Source: Phallusia fumigata
Lineage: Eukaryota > Chordata > Ascidiacea > Phlebobranchia > Ascidiidae
Direction of reading: 5' to 3'
Assembly (NCBI GenBank): GCA_008931825.1
Contig: QXVZ01004936.1
Coordinates: forward strand, 1 to 28,913
Length of the DNA: 28,913 nucleotides
In this document: positions 10,830 to 28,913 of the stretch, piece by piece
How the letters are laid out: every line of letters starts with the position of its first letter
How positions within the stretch are numbered: the stretch's first letter is position 1
Program-made: the position numbers and the translations under genes
Notes under the pieces: model-generated
Databases searched by the model: none
What the model saw: only the letters and a program-made list of their open reading frames with translations
Told to the model about the DNA's origin: nothing

Positions 10830-12772
10830 CAGTGGATGCAAGGGTGGCGATTGGTCGAGACTTAATAAGGTGAAGACTTTGCACGGCGCCCCCTGAGAAT
10901 TCGACGAACATGCAGCGTTAATAAGAAAAGAGTCCGCCAAGCATTACGTCATATAAGGGAGCCGAAGATAGGAACTTGTTGAAACCATCAAGTACATTCA
11001 ACAATTGGAATAAGGTCGCCGTCAAGTGTTTAAGAAAAGCCTGGTGTTCTGGGAGATTTGTTGCCGAAGTCGTGTCACAATGTACGTGTCTGATAGATCT
11101 CGTCGTAAATGTTTTAATCCACAAAGGCGTACGGACATGAAGCAATCAGTAGGCGTTGGACGAACTAGCAAACAAAAACACGCTCCTTCATCGGTCCTTA
11201 TCTTTCGCACGCTGACATTTTTAAATGTTGCCCAAACACATAAGAGTCAAAGAGCAATCAAACATACTCTCCCAAATCAAACATAAAGTTTTGGCGTACA
11301 CGGCGAACGTACACGTTCGTTTATAAGTTCGCACTTGACAACTGACGCATACATATTTCAGCTAAACAAATCCAAAGCACTTGTGGTTGGCTGTCACAAT
11401 AATTACAAGCAGTGCAACTTTTTACAGGGGCGTTGTGCTACCAGTCATCGACAGTCGAGGCCAATTCAAATGGCACTTCACAAAAGGTACTCAGCGTTTG
11501 GGTTTAAATCAAAGCGTAAACTAGTGGCCACAGCGATGGTATATTGATTTTAAATGACAACATTTTCTGAACAAGATTAATGGCCAAAACAACATCACTG
11601 AAATTTTAAATTTCCATACTCATATGCACCTGCATTTATATGTACACATTGACAGTTATCAAATAGTACTTGTTCTTCAAATATTTTTTTTAACTTTTCT
11701 GTTCTTTACGCACCTAAATATCTAAACCACTGCCTGGCCAGAGATTAAGAGATGTGATTGCTACATGAGTTAGTAACCTTTGTCTGGTGAATTACAACTA
11801 TAAATGCCTGAGGCAATAAAAAGAGGTCATTCACTGACGAATATAATTGATCACATTTAATTCCAATTGGCAAGTGATTTATTTAACAACAGTAAATTGA
11901 CACTAATTTCAGGTAAGAATAAGTGAGGAAACGAATGAGCAGAAATTAAAAACTTGAACCAAAACACCTCCCCTGATAAAAATCAACCCACAATTTTCTG
12001 ACCTAAACCAAAAACAAATCCTCCGAAATTGTTCTACTATAAGCCACATTTTTTCTAAAGTATGTAGAGCAGCAGTAAAACAATTTAAGTTTTACCACAA
12101 ATTAACTGCATATTACTGAATAAATATTGAAAATAGATAAAAATTTTCAAATTTTACTGCCCATATTTATAGCAATGTGCTTCACTTCGGCATTGCAGAT
12201 TAAAGTTGAAAACCTAAACCTAAGTTACTTTAAATGGTCAGGTCAGCCCAGTAAAAAATAGAGTATATAACTTAAAAATGATTTAAATGTTCTAAATGAC
12301 ATATAATTGCTCTGATGGAATTTACAACCAATTTGTGCCATGGTTGGTGACAGGGGAATAGAATATTATGAGTTATAACATAGCAAGAATAGCAAAGTTA
12401 CAAAACCAAATATTGGTACCACACTACTCAATATGACATTAAAGCTGTATTATTAGATTTTGTACCTTAGCCTTCCAGCAATTCGCACGAAACCACACTC
12501 TTTCTAAACAACAGTTTGAAGACTTTCTCACGTTTCCACACAAAATGAAGCAATTTGACTCAGCTGCCTAAAAGTTTTTTTAAATATATCCTGACCAAGT
12601 AGAACAGTTTCTAATGCTATACACTTGTCTTAGCATAACAATTTGTTGAACTGATTTCTTTAGAAGGCAATACAATTCAGCAACACGCCGACAGATACAA
12701 TTCATTAAGGTTTTCTAAACCCTTATTAGTTCTGTTTAGCAATGTGATGAATTAAACGTCACAAACACGCAC

Positions 12773-12780
12773 TGACGTCA
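12773..12780. promoter_or_regulatory. CRE octamer overlapping an RFX-like half-site
   Basis: TGACGTCATAGCAAC: a perfect CRE that runs directly into TAGCAAC, an X-box half-site. The arrangement resembles adjoining RFX and CREB sites known from X1/X2 boxes. No gene is attached to it. Confidence 0.4.
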
Positions 12781-15069
12781 TAGCAACAGTCAACCGAAAG
12801 TAGTCTCAAAGCAGCCATGCGCACGAACGGTTTTAAACTTTATTACAAACTTTAAATTTGAATTGAGAATGTTGCTTCAACTACATTTTTTTATTTTGAA
12901 CTATACTACAGTAAGTTGTGTCAGATGTTTAACTGAATTGCATCAATTACAAGATTAGTTTTTATTATAAGACTTAACTTTATCCAGTGCCCAGTAGTTA
13001 GTACTTATTTCTTCTTAAGCTAAGTCACATTTTCATTCACAACCATAAAATAAGGATCGGTAGGTAGATAAAATGACCGTGTTTAAAGAAAGTAAGGGGT
13101 GAAAAACGTTTTTGCGTCTTTTGAGTTAATTAACGTATATTCTGGCCTTTCGGGGGGGGGGAGCGAAAGAGCCCATGACCGCTCCAAACTTTGTAATTGT
13201 ACATTAGGTTAGGCTTTTTCTGGAAAACATATATTAAGTTTGGTTGCTGAGATCTAGTTATTGCGGTTGGTTCCCAAAAAAACATCAATCTTGAAAATTT
13301 GCGATTTCTCGTTACTTTATCTCGCGATTTAAAACGCTAAACATACAAAAAAACTAAAAGCATTGCCCTTTCAATACCTTCTGCGAACGATAAATATCAC
13401 CACCAACGCGTTCACTATAGCGACTCATCATTGCAGGCTGGCAAATCAGATCGAAAAGTCTATTCCATTCGACGGACACAAACGTCAATACACACATATA
13501 ATAGATTTTCTCCAATTGAAATAAGACTGTCGCGACGACAGCTGTACCAAACAAAATATACAAATATAATTACCATTCTCTTGGCTAAAAATACCAAGAC
13601 ACACGTATCATGAGTTAGTAGCATGTTGCTCTCTAGTAGTGGGTTCAAAAAGTAACAGGGCAATTTTAACTTTAAAAGGATGGTATGTACGGCGGCGCTT
13701 TTAGAAGTGCTACTGGTATATTGCGCATGCAGTTTACAGAAGATAATTATTGCTAACGGTATTCGATTCACTCATCCATAAATACTGTCTACAGGGGGGG
13801 TTAAGCAATTAAAAATTGTCTTTTTTCAGTAATAGAAGAACGGGTTCCAATATCAGCTAATAACAAAAAATAGGTGAGCAAATGTCAAAATGGGAAAAAA
13901 ATACCGGAAAAAATGTTTATGATGTACTGCTGGCAATGAAAGATGTTATACCATACTGATGTACAGATAAAACATACGTAGCCCGTTGAGAAAAGAAAAA
14001 GGCAACTGCATCATGGCACGCTTCAGTGAAAACAAATCTCAGGGTCTTGGAATTAAAAATTATATATGGGGTCCGAAGTAAATCGCGCAAAATTACAGCT
14101 CGAAAACAGGGGTTTGCCCGCTAGATGGCACGCGTGAGACACAAAGATTTCAGAGAGCAAAAGTCTCTAAATTCAGCAGCAAAAAATGGTCAAACTGTTT
14201 GTTAATCAAATAATAGCGAGTTATACAGAGAAAAACACGCTATAAAAGATGTAAAGACAGTTTTTGTGAAGCTTGATAAAATGCAAAAGGCCTTTCCGAC
14301 GACGAAGGATGAATAATAGGAAATTACAGAATGCCAAAGTTTCACTAATTAAAAATACACCATCTACATTAGCAAACAAGCAACCTCGAAAATCCAACCA
14401 ACCATAGGTTCGGCAAGGCGTTTTGCAAAACGAAACGACGCCGTCGCTAATAAGGAACCGATGCTGAAGCGGTCGCGTGCAAAAATGTACAAGTTAAAGC
14501 GGTTTTAAAATCTCTGTTACAATCACAAAATCTTTGGGGAAACTGCAGTAACGCGGGGAAGTGCTTTAGTTGAAAACAAAAACATTAGGGAACTGTTTAG
14601 TGCAGATTTGAATAAGTGGGTCACCGGTAAAACAACTGTCACTCATAAAAACACGCACACATATTAAACGGTGTAGTCAGTGGACATAGAAAATGTCGGA
14701 GGTTGTGAGATATTTTTGACGCCTCAGCCAATCGATGGGTAAGTTGATCTTTGACCCGTGGTTGGCGGACCGAAACGTGACGCAAAAATGGAAGGTTATC
14801 AAACATAAAACATGATCGCACAGAGTAAGATAAACAAATCACCGATACAGCAACTTAAACCAAGCCACAAAAAGGCGGAGGGTCGCGGTCCGTGACGCAC
14901 TCCGGTGACGTAGTTGTATTATGACGTAATATTGCTTCGTAGAGCCGGAAAATGGAAGGCTGAGAAGAAGTTGGGAGACTTTTGATTCTGCACGAACGAA
15001 GATATAACGTCAGTGTACCAGGCTGACTAACATAACGTACTTAGTTGTCAAATTTTATGTCTCAATAAC

Positions 15070-15201
15070 ACGTATCAGCTTGTACGGACAGGGAAAATTG
15101 AAAAAATGTATAAGTCTTCGGAATTGATTTGTAGTTACCCACGTATCAGCTTGTACGGACAGGGAAAATTGAAAAAATGTATAAGTCTTCGGAATTGATT
15201 T
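15070..15201. repeat. Perfect 61-bp direct repeat, period 71
   Basis: 15070-15130 and 15141-15201 are identical over 61 bases (starting ACGTATCAGCTTGTACGGAC), separated by ten bases. Unlike the four long duplications no N intervenes and there is no divergence, so this is either a recent tandem duplication or a local assembly error. Confidence 0.95.
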
Positions 15202-15767
15202 AGTGACCAATTCTCTGCAGAAAATCTGCACACCTGCTGACATTGCAAGTATCGCCTACTGCAGCATTGCACGGAAGCCTACGCACCATTACTGCACATA
15301 TTATACACATCATAATATATTCAACCATATTAGCACATAAATAATTTAATAGTCCCGCCACATAAGCCGCCCGCGTTATGGCACGTGGTTTCTGCGTCAT
15401 TAGTGAGCAGTATGTAGTCATATTCACCCATATTCCGCACGCTTTTCCACCTCCGCTATGTATCGCGTTATAATTTTTTTCGGTGGAGTTCTGTTGAATG
15501 AGGGGAGTAGAAACAGAATGGCAAACAATATTCGAGCGACATGCACCTTTGTAACAACCGGGTATATTGTTTGTCAGTAAACGATCGTGTTGGTTTGTCA
15601 ATTTATTGCCCCACAATGTTGCATTCCCACGGAAATTTCAAACATACTTTGCATTTTTGCCGCTGAAGATACGTCATTTGCACATTTTGTTTATCAACAA
15701 GATGAACTTAACTCCAATACTTTATCAGTTTTGCTCTTACCTTGGAGCTTTATGTGGCTGCCTTTTG

Positions 15768-15775
15768 TGACGTCA
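15768..15775. promoter_or_regulatory. CRE octamer TGACGTCA
   Basis: A perfect CREB/ATF palindrome, 23 bases from the X-box palindrome at 15799. The pair makes a promoter-like cluster. Confidence 0.45.
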
Positions 15776-15798
15776 TGTTCATCTTTCGGATCCGCGCC

Positions 15799-15812
15799 GT
15801 TGCCGTGGCAAC
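15799..15812. promoter_or_regulatory. Canonical RFX X-box palindrome
   Basis: GTTGCC-GT-GGCAAC is a perfect inverted repeat with a two-base spacer. It matches the RFX dimer consensus (GTNRCC, 0-3 bases, RGYAAC) typical of ciliary-gene promoters. The target gene is not identified. Confidence 0.6.
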
Positions 15813-16310
15813 GTTGATCGCTTGCTGCAAATGAATAAAAAACGATTCGGATTTGCACTGGGAAAATCAACAGTCACGCTAGTGGGGGGTTCAAACTTTT
15901 TGCACTGTCATTGATACTTGACTTGTGTGAGGACTTCGCAATGTTATTAATTGCTCAGAAAAACAAAAACAAGATGGAATTGAAATCTAAAGAAACAATT
16001 TTTCCGACTCCAGTCATGCCTGCCATCTTTTGACAACAGAAACAGCAGTATTGCACCAACAGTTACGTTGCAACCCCTGTTCAAAATTACCAGCAGGAAA
16101 CCGCAGCTTTACAACTAGAAATCGCCACAAACCACAGTAACCGCATGCCACAGTCACTGCATGAGTGGATTTGACGGGGGTCATCGGGTTCGGACCGCGA
16201 CCCTGTAATCCTGTCAATTTTAGGCAAAAACTCGTACATTTTTGCATAATTTATCGACAACAGATAAAAGGCTGTTCCAGGCCACCCACTGATCTGCTTA
16301 AAATCTTGGT

Positions 16311-16467
16311 TCAACAAATACTTGTGTAAACAACATGCGAAACCGTGGGCTTTGTATAACCCGGATTTTGCTTCCTTCTCTGTCTTTGGTTCGTGAGTAG
16401 CGTTGAAGCTAAGCGATCCTTGAATGGAAGTTTCGACATGTAATCGATGAGCGCATTGAAAATCTAC
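16311..16467 (-). CDS. Candidate terminal exon of CaMK1, version B
   Basis: After a pyrimidine-rich acceptor (CTTGTCTCTTTCC…GAGTAG) a phase-0 reading gives IFNALIDYMSKLPFKDRL and continues, basic and Ser/Thr rich, to a stop at about 16311. FNA…M.KL recalls the FNATAVVRHMRKL of vertebrate CaMK1, but two residues are missing and the similarity is short. In K-W-K-IFNALIDYMSKL the Trp and the last Leu are at positions 1 and 14, a calmodulin-binding spacing. Suggestive only. Confidence 0.25.
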
Positions 16468-16807
16468 TCACGGATGGAAAGAGACAAGACTAAACCCTTG
16501 AGTTTTGATTTATTACACAATCATGAGGAAATTGGTCACTGTTTTTTGTTGTCTTTCGAGTTTTTTTTACAGGAATATGGTGCAGCAATATTCTGCGTTT
16601 GTTTATCAAAATAAACACTAGTTTGGTAAGTAACTTTTGCCTGTAAGTAAACATAGTGCCATGTGTTTAATGGGGTTTGGGAATGATTCAATGAACTGTT
16701 GCACGAGCAAATTGCGGAAAAAGCTAACTATTTAGACGCATGTACGTTGTCCTACATTGTGTACGAACACATTTCTTAACTACAGCATTTCCATTCTTAA
16801 CCATACC

Positions 16808-16903
16808 CTATATTTTCCCTCGGGGCGGACAAAACGATGTCGTGCCCCGGGACGTTGTTACGGGATTCAGGTAATCCCCACAGCACTCAGCTAAACCACC
16901 AGA
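16808..16903 (-). CDS. Candidate terminal exon of CaMK1, version A
   Basis: A good acceptor (GGTGTTTTTACAG) is followed in phase 0, as exon 9 requires, by SGGLAECCGDYLNPVT then TSRGTTSFCPPRGKI and a stop. An alternative acceptor 15 bases upstream (ACTCAG) would add VFLQ and is also in phase 0. A minus-strand AATAAA lies about 300 bases downstream (16508-16513). The peptide does not resemble the usual CaMK1 calmodulin-binding helix, so this is a weak call. Confidence 0.2.
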   Translation of the reverse strand, partial: SGGLAECCGDYLNPVTTSRGTTSFCPPRGKI

Positions 16904-17335
16904 CTGTAAAAACACCTGAGTCCACGGGATCGCGTCAACAGGGTTTGTCACGATCTCACGATGGGTAAAGTTGACGCTTGGTTGATTGACAGGTCGTTGG
17001 GAAGTGTTAGTGATGCGGTGATTTTGCCGATGTGTATAAAAGCCTAACAGCCTGATGTGTTTGAGAAGGCAGAGCATAATTGTTCAAACGTGTTCCGCCG
17101 AACACCGCTGTACACGAAAAGCGAAACATCGCGAACGGGTGACGCATCTATGACGCATAATGTGCTGTGACGTAATAAAAACATCGAACATTTGAAAAAA
17201 GACGCTCAACCTTATTTTTGCAGTGCAATTCAGGTAAAAAGAATCAATACATTTTACCGCCATACAAAAGTGGGGTTTTGACAGTGAGACCAGATGTTAA
17301 ACTTAAAAACATATTTGGTATTTCGTTTCAATTAC

Positions 17336-25761
<8,426 letters not shown>

Positions 25762-25944
25762 TCTTGATGCTTAGGCTGGCAATGATTGGTTCGAGTTTGG
25801 TTTGTTCACAAACAAAAACACTATATTAGCGCCACATTCTTGAAAATATAATAATATTCCATTGGTGAAACAAATGCAGCTTTCAGTGCAACAAAAATTG
25901 GCAATTCATTGGCTCAAAAACTTCATCCAATATAAGTCACAAAA

Positions 25945-26177
25945 ACATCTTGTACACTGTACTGCACCAGCAACCAGCTAAACCGTTAAGTAGCAGAAGC
26001 ACCGCCTATTTTTTTAGAGAAGATTTCACCTAAACTCCAGTCCGAGGTTCTCTGCTGCAATAAATATCTTGTACGCTGTATTGCACAGATTCCTGGAAAT
26101 GAGTATAGCAGGTTGGACCAGCTCAAAGTTGCAAAAGCGCCGCTTAACTTTCAGCGAAGAAGTCACTACACTCCGTT
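25945..26177. repeat. Diverged duplication upstream of CaMK1
   Basis: Roughly 25945-26042 and 26064-26177 can be aligned: CATCTTGTACACTGTACTGC against TATCTTGTACGCTGTATTGC, then GCAGAAGCACCGCC against GCAAAAGCGCCGC, then GAGAAGATTTCACC against GCGAAGAAGTCAC, and both end in ACTCC. This is an old tandem duplication in the probable 5' UTR or promoter, too diverged to be an allelic join. Confidence 0.6.
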
Positions 26178-26381
26178 CTCAACCACGATAACCACTGAAA
26201 TGCGCCTCGGGCATTTCTACTTATAGCAACATGATACATACGAGTTGTTTTTACGGGTGCTGCTCGCGACTAGAGTGAAGTGGAGCTGAACGAAGAGAGG
26301 CGTGGTGAAAATAGAGCTTCTGTTTTTTTCCTCTTGGCTTCGTCGCCCATGCCGAACCGTTAATCAAATTGCAGAAAGCAA

Positions 26382-26615
26382 CTAACTTATCGGATGTCGA
26401 CTTTCCTTAAGAAACTGTTGACCATTAAAAGTGACTGTGCACGGTACAAAGTCAAGGTGACGTAATCGTTCGACACCGGCTCGACAACACAAAATCGATG
26501 ATTCAGCTTTTTCCGACTCGGCTCCATAAAAATCAGATTTCAAGGACTCACAAACGCGTTTTAAACTAAACAGCAACTTTGTAATTGAAGGCGGTCCGCA
26601 ACCAACGCGGAACAT
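26382..26615 (-). CDS. Unexplained 77-codon ORF upstream of CaMK1
   Basis: The ATG at 26615 has a purine at -3 (AAGATGT) and opens MFRVGCGPPSITKLLFSL, then KRVCESLKSDFYGAESEKAE, ending in a stop at 26382. An ETS-type motif (ACGGAAGT) lies about 20 bases upstream of the ATG, as at many transcription starts. The product is not recognised. It could be a small gene, an upstream ORF in the CaMK1 leader, a first exon, or chance. Confidence 0.25.
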   Translation of the reverse strand: MFRVGCGPPSITKLLFSLKRVCESLKSDFYGAESEKAESSILCCRAGVERLRHLDFVPCTVTFNGQQFLKESRHPIS

Positions 26616-28913
26616 CTTATAGCATTTACTTCCGTGTTTTCTGCGCTCGGCTGCGTGCGTTAGGGGAAATGTTAAAATAACCCCTCAAAGTCAGTGGCAA
26701 TTGCTATTTTGTCGATATTTGGCGTATTCAGAAGGCTGGATTGACAACAAACACATGCCTATATTGTATACTATGTGACCACTTACTAAATATTTCATCA
26801 AATCCGGTATTAGTAGTCAAAACGTGCTTGTTCCTTCAGGTTTACAGCGCTGCAATCGACATAACAAACTGCATATGCAAACAGACTTACATGGTTGAGG
26901 TGGCAAACTTTAAGTCAGGAAAAATGTTAAAGTTTTAGTTTTCGATTCGCGACGAGCCGGAGTTCGAATATTGTGCATGTTATAAACCGCCGCAGACAAA
27001 CCTATAAGCAGCTGTTTTTAGCTCGCTAGCGACCACTAGTGGATGATAGCTAAAAAAAGTTTAGTCTGGGCACGCATAAGGCTTTTTCGGGTTTATGCAA
27101 TCGGATTGTGGTGCAAACGAAGTTGGTTTACTCAAGGGTTGCCGTACCTCCGGACTTACAGACATGTTTGGCGGCTTGAAGTGTTATTGTCAAGCCCCCG
27201 CTACCGCCGCGTCCCTTGCAGGGCTTGCTTTGTTTTCATCTACAATGGCACCGAGTAGCGCTGTAATCCCATCGTTTTCGTTTTTTCATCAAATTGGTTC
27301 GCATTAATCTTGTCACAATACATACAAACCTCACTCATCCGAAAGTTTGCAGCGTTTTGTTTTAATTTTGCTTCCTCAGATTTATCTCACTCCAACTATT
27401 TTAGTAGCACAATATTTCTTGGTTGATGGATCAGTCTTTTGTCTGATTTGCAAAGATTGTATTTATCCTGCAACTAGTCACTGCTGCCGCTCGTCTATCT
27501 TTTTTACAGAGAAATCATCTGCCTAAGCCTAAGGAGCTGACATCGATCGACTCAAATTCATGTCTTGCCTTTATCACCCTCGTGTTTTGTTTGTTCCCCA
27601 GTTTCGTTTTCTTCTTTTTTAGTTTAATTTTGTTTTAGTTTACTATTTATCGATTTAATTATGTCTAATTTTCCCCATTAACCAGTATAATAAATACTGA
27701 CTTTAAGGGTAACATATAAATACTTTCCCAAACTCTGCATTGGTCCAGCGTGCACTATTAAACATAAAGGCGTTCCGGCGCCTAAAACTATCTGGCAGGT
27801 TTTTTTAGGTGGTTTCTTTTCCTATCGAACCCCGCCCATCATAAAAATTTTTTTTTGACGTTTTAACCGAAGCACTAATTAGCGTAATTTCTTTGTCAAT
27901 TAAACGTTTTGTAGTGTGATGGGCACAGACCCCTTTAGAGCAGATTCCCCAGTGGCCCCAATAGAGAAAGCGAAAGATTATATTTTTTGAAAAAACTTAG
28001 ACAGGGAAAAAATTCTCTGGTGCTTCAACAGATTGGTGAAAAAGCTATTGTCGTGACAACCAAACAACATGCATTCTTTAATTTTGTGTTGTCTTGCGAT
28101 ACACGTTGAACGAAGAGCCTCCTAGATTTTTTCACTTACGTCACACTTTTTCAAATTTCGGCGGCACACCTCAACCTGCGTTTTGCGCAAAGACAGCCTT
28201 TCGAAGATTAAAATTTTCTACTGTGACGTTATAAAACAACATAAATGCACATTAGGCAGTCTCACTACAATTTGGGTTAGCGAATTGCCCATTTGATGTA
28301 TAACGTTCAAACTAGCCTAGGATAAAATAGTTTTGTTTGCTAAAAACGTTTGCTAACAGAAACACTGCGGCACGCCTAGCAACGTATCGCGGCATACCGG
28401 TTTCGAAGCACTGCTCTAGATCTTTTTTGACGATGAAACTAAGAGATATTAATACGGACCATAGCGATTAACACTGGCAAAAAAGACTTTTAAATTAGTT
28501 TAGGACACTGTACTGGTGTTTTGCAACCCTTACTATGTTACTGACAGGTGCCTGAAAAAAATTAAACTGATCCTAACTGCCACCAAACGAAACGCTAAAA
28601 AACAATTTAAACAACACTAGATGGCGGTGGCGGGCTTATGCTCTATCATGCGACGGGGTGTCATATGCGAGATGCCTTTAAGCGGCAAACAACAATTAAA
28701 AGTTATCAAATTAACAGCAGGCAAGTTCAAACATGCATGCGAGGGTGGCACGTCCACCAGCGGTCGCACTTTGTCCTTCAGGGCACACCATTGTTTCGAT
28801 CAAGATAGAGGAATTGATTAACAGCAAAACAAAAGGCAAAGAAAACGTAGGGTTTTAGTTTTAAGTTTAAAATGAACAAATAAATATGTGCAATAAAATC
28901 GATTTACACCTCG
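26616..28913. other. Right flank, no recognised gene
   Basis: No domain was recognised. About 27043-27307 is open in more than one plus frame but cannot be assigned. TTACGTCA lies at 28136-28143. A plus-strand 66-codon ORF (28621-28821) is followed by two AATAAA signals near 28878 and 28893; without similarity or splice evidence it is not called. Confidence 0.5.
27015..27056. repeat. Nested palindrome (cruciform-type)
   Basis: Outer 9-base arms TTTTTAGCT (27015-27023) and AGCTAAAAA (27048-27056) enclose two perfect palindromes, CGCTAGCG (27024-27031) and CCACTAGTGG (27033-27042). Confidence 0.7.

Larger units (their letters stand above)
6917..16310. other. Long stretch with no recognised gene
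   Basis: From 6917 to about 11.5 kb the sequence is relatively rich in CpG with several short open frames. From 11.5 to 13.3 kb it is AT-rich and intron-like, then mixed. I translated the longer open stretches and recognised no domain. It holds TATA-like boxes, CRE octamers, an X-box, a 61-bp repeat and a run of ten G at 13152-13161. Non-coding exons or a fast-evolving gene cannot be excluded. Confidence 0.5.

Noticed and set aside
15200..15616. The longest single ORF (138 codons, minus strand) as a gene
   Set aside because: It opens with TTG, has no suitable ATG near the start, shows no domain, is rich in Cys and Asn in no pattern, and runs into the 61-bp repeat.
16388..16412. SFNAT on the minus strand as the CaMK1 FNATAVV helix
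   Set aside because: The following residues (HEPKTEKEAK) do not match, and no acceptor gives the phase-0 entry required by exon 9.
26945..26962. GGAGTTCGAAT as a tRNA B box
   Set aside because: No matching A box or cloverleaf stems at the proper distance on either strand.

Overview
The window is eukaryotic nuclear DNA from an intron-rich animal. It is AT-rich, coding sequence is a small fraction, and exons of 65-144 bases have GT-AG borders. It shows two protein-kinase genes, both on the minus strand and in head-to-tail order. The peptides are very close to vertebrate proteins, introns are short to medium, and the sequence carries signs of very high heterozygosity. An invertebrate chordate, most likely a Ciona-type tunicate, is my best guess. 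The species is an inference; the two gene identities are not.

Layout from the right: 25762-28913 is the upstream region of the first gene. It holds an imperfect duplication, an unexplained 77-codon ORF and a nested palindrome. From 25761 down to 17336 lie nine exons of a Ca2+/calmodulin-dependent protein kinase I (CaMK1). All splice phases agree, giving 298 residues from the start Met through the whole kinase domain to the autoinhibitory segment ending in W-K. The exon for the canonical calmodulin-binding helix and tail was not found with confidence; two candidate terminal exons lie at 16.3-16.9 kb. From about 16.3 down to 4.2 kb is a long stretch with no recognised gene. It carries several full CRE/ATF octamers, a canonical RFX X-box palindrome, TATA-like boxes and a 61-bp perfect repeat. 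From 4153 down to 742 are four exons of a class II DYRK kinase (DYRK2). They cover the N-terminus starting MLTK, the LQVQQLFE region and the front of the kinase domain. The gene runs off the left edge.

Five single N bases mark assembly joins. At four of them (2024, 5197, 6407, 24792) the sequence before the N is repeated, slightly diverged, just after it. This is best read as two alleles placed in series rather than biological tandem duplication. Two of these joins cut exons and leave partial exon copies. The fifth N (2493) has no flanking duplication and sits exactly where the DYRK2 exon or exons encoding the DYRK-homology box and glycine loop should be, so real sequence is probably missing there.

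The two genes encode kinases of different pathways: CaMK1 is Ca2+/calmodulin and CaMKK dependent, while DYRK2 is a tyrosine-autophosphorylating Ser/Thr kinase. Nothing in the sequence shows that they act together. No bacterial features, CRISPR array, intact transposon, tRNA or rRNA gene was seen.
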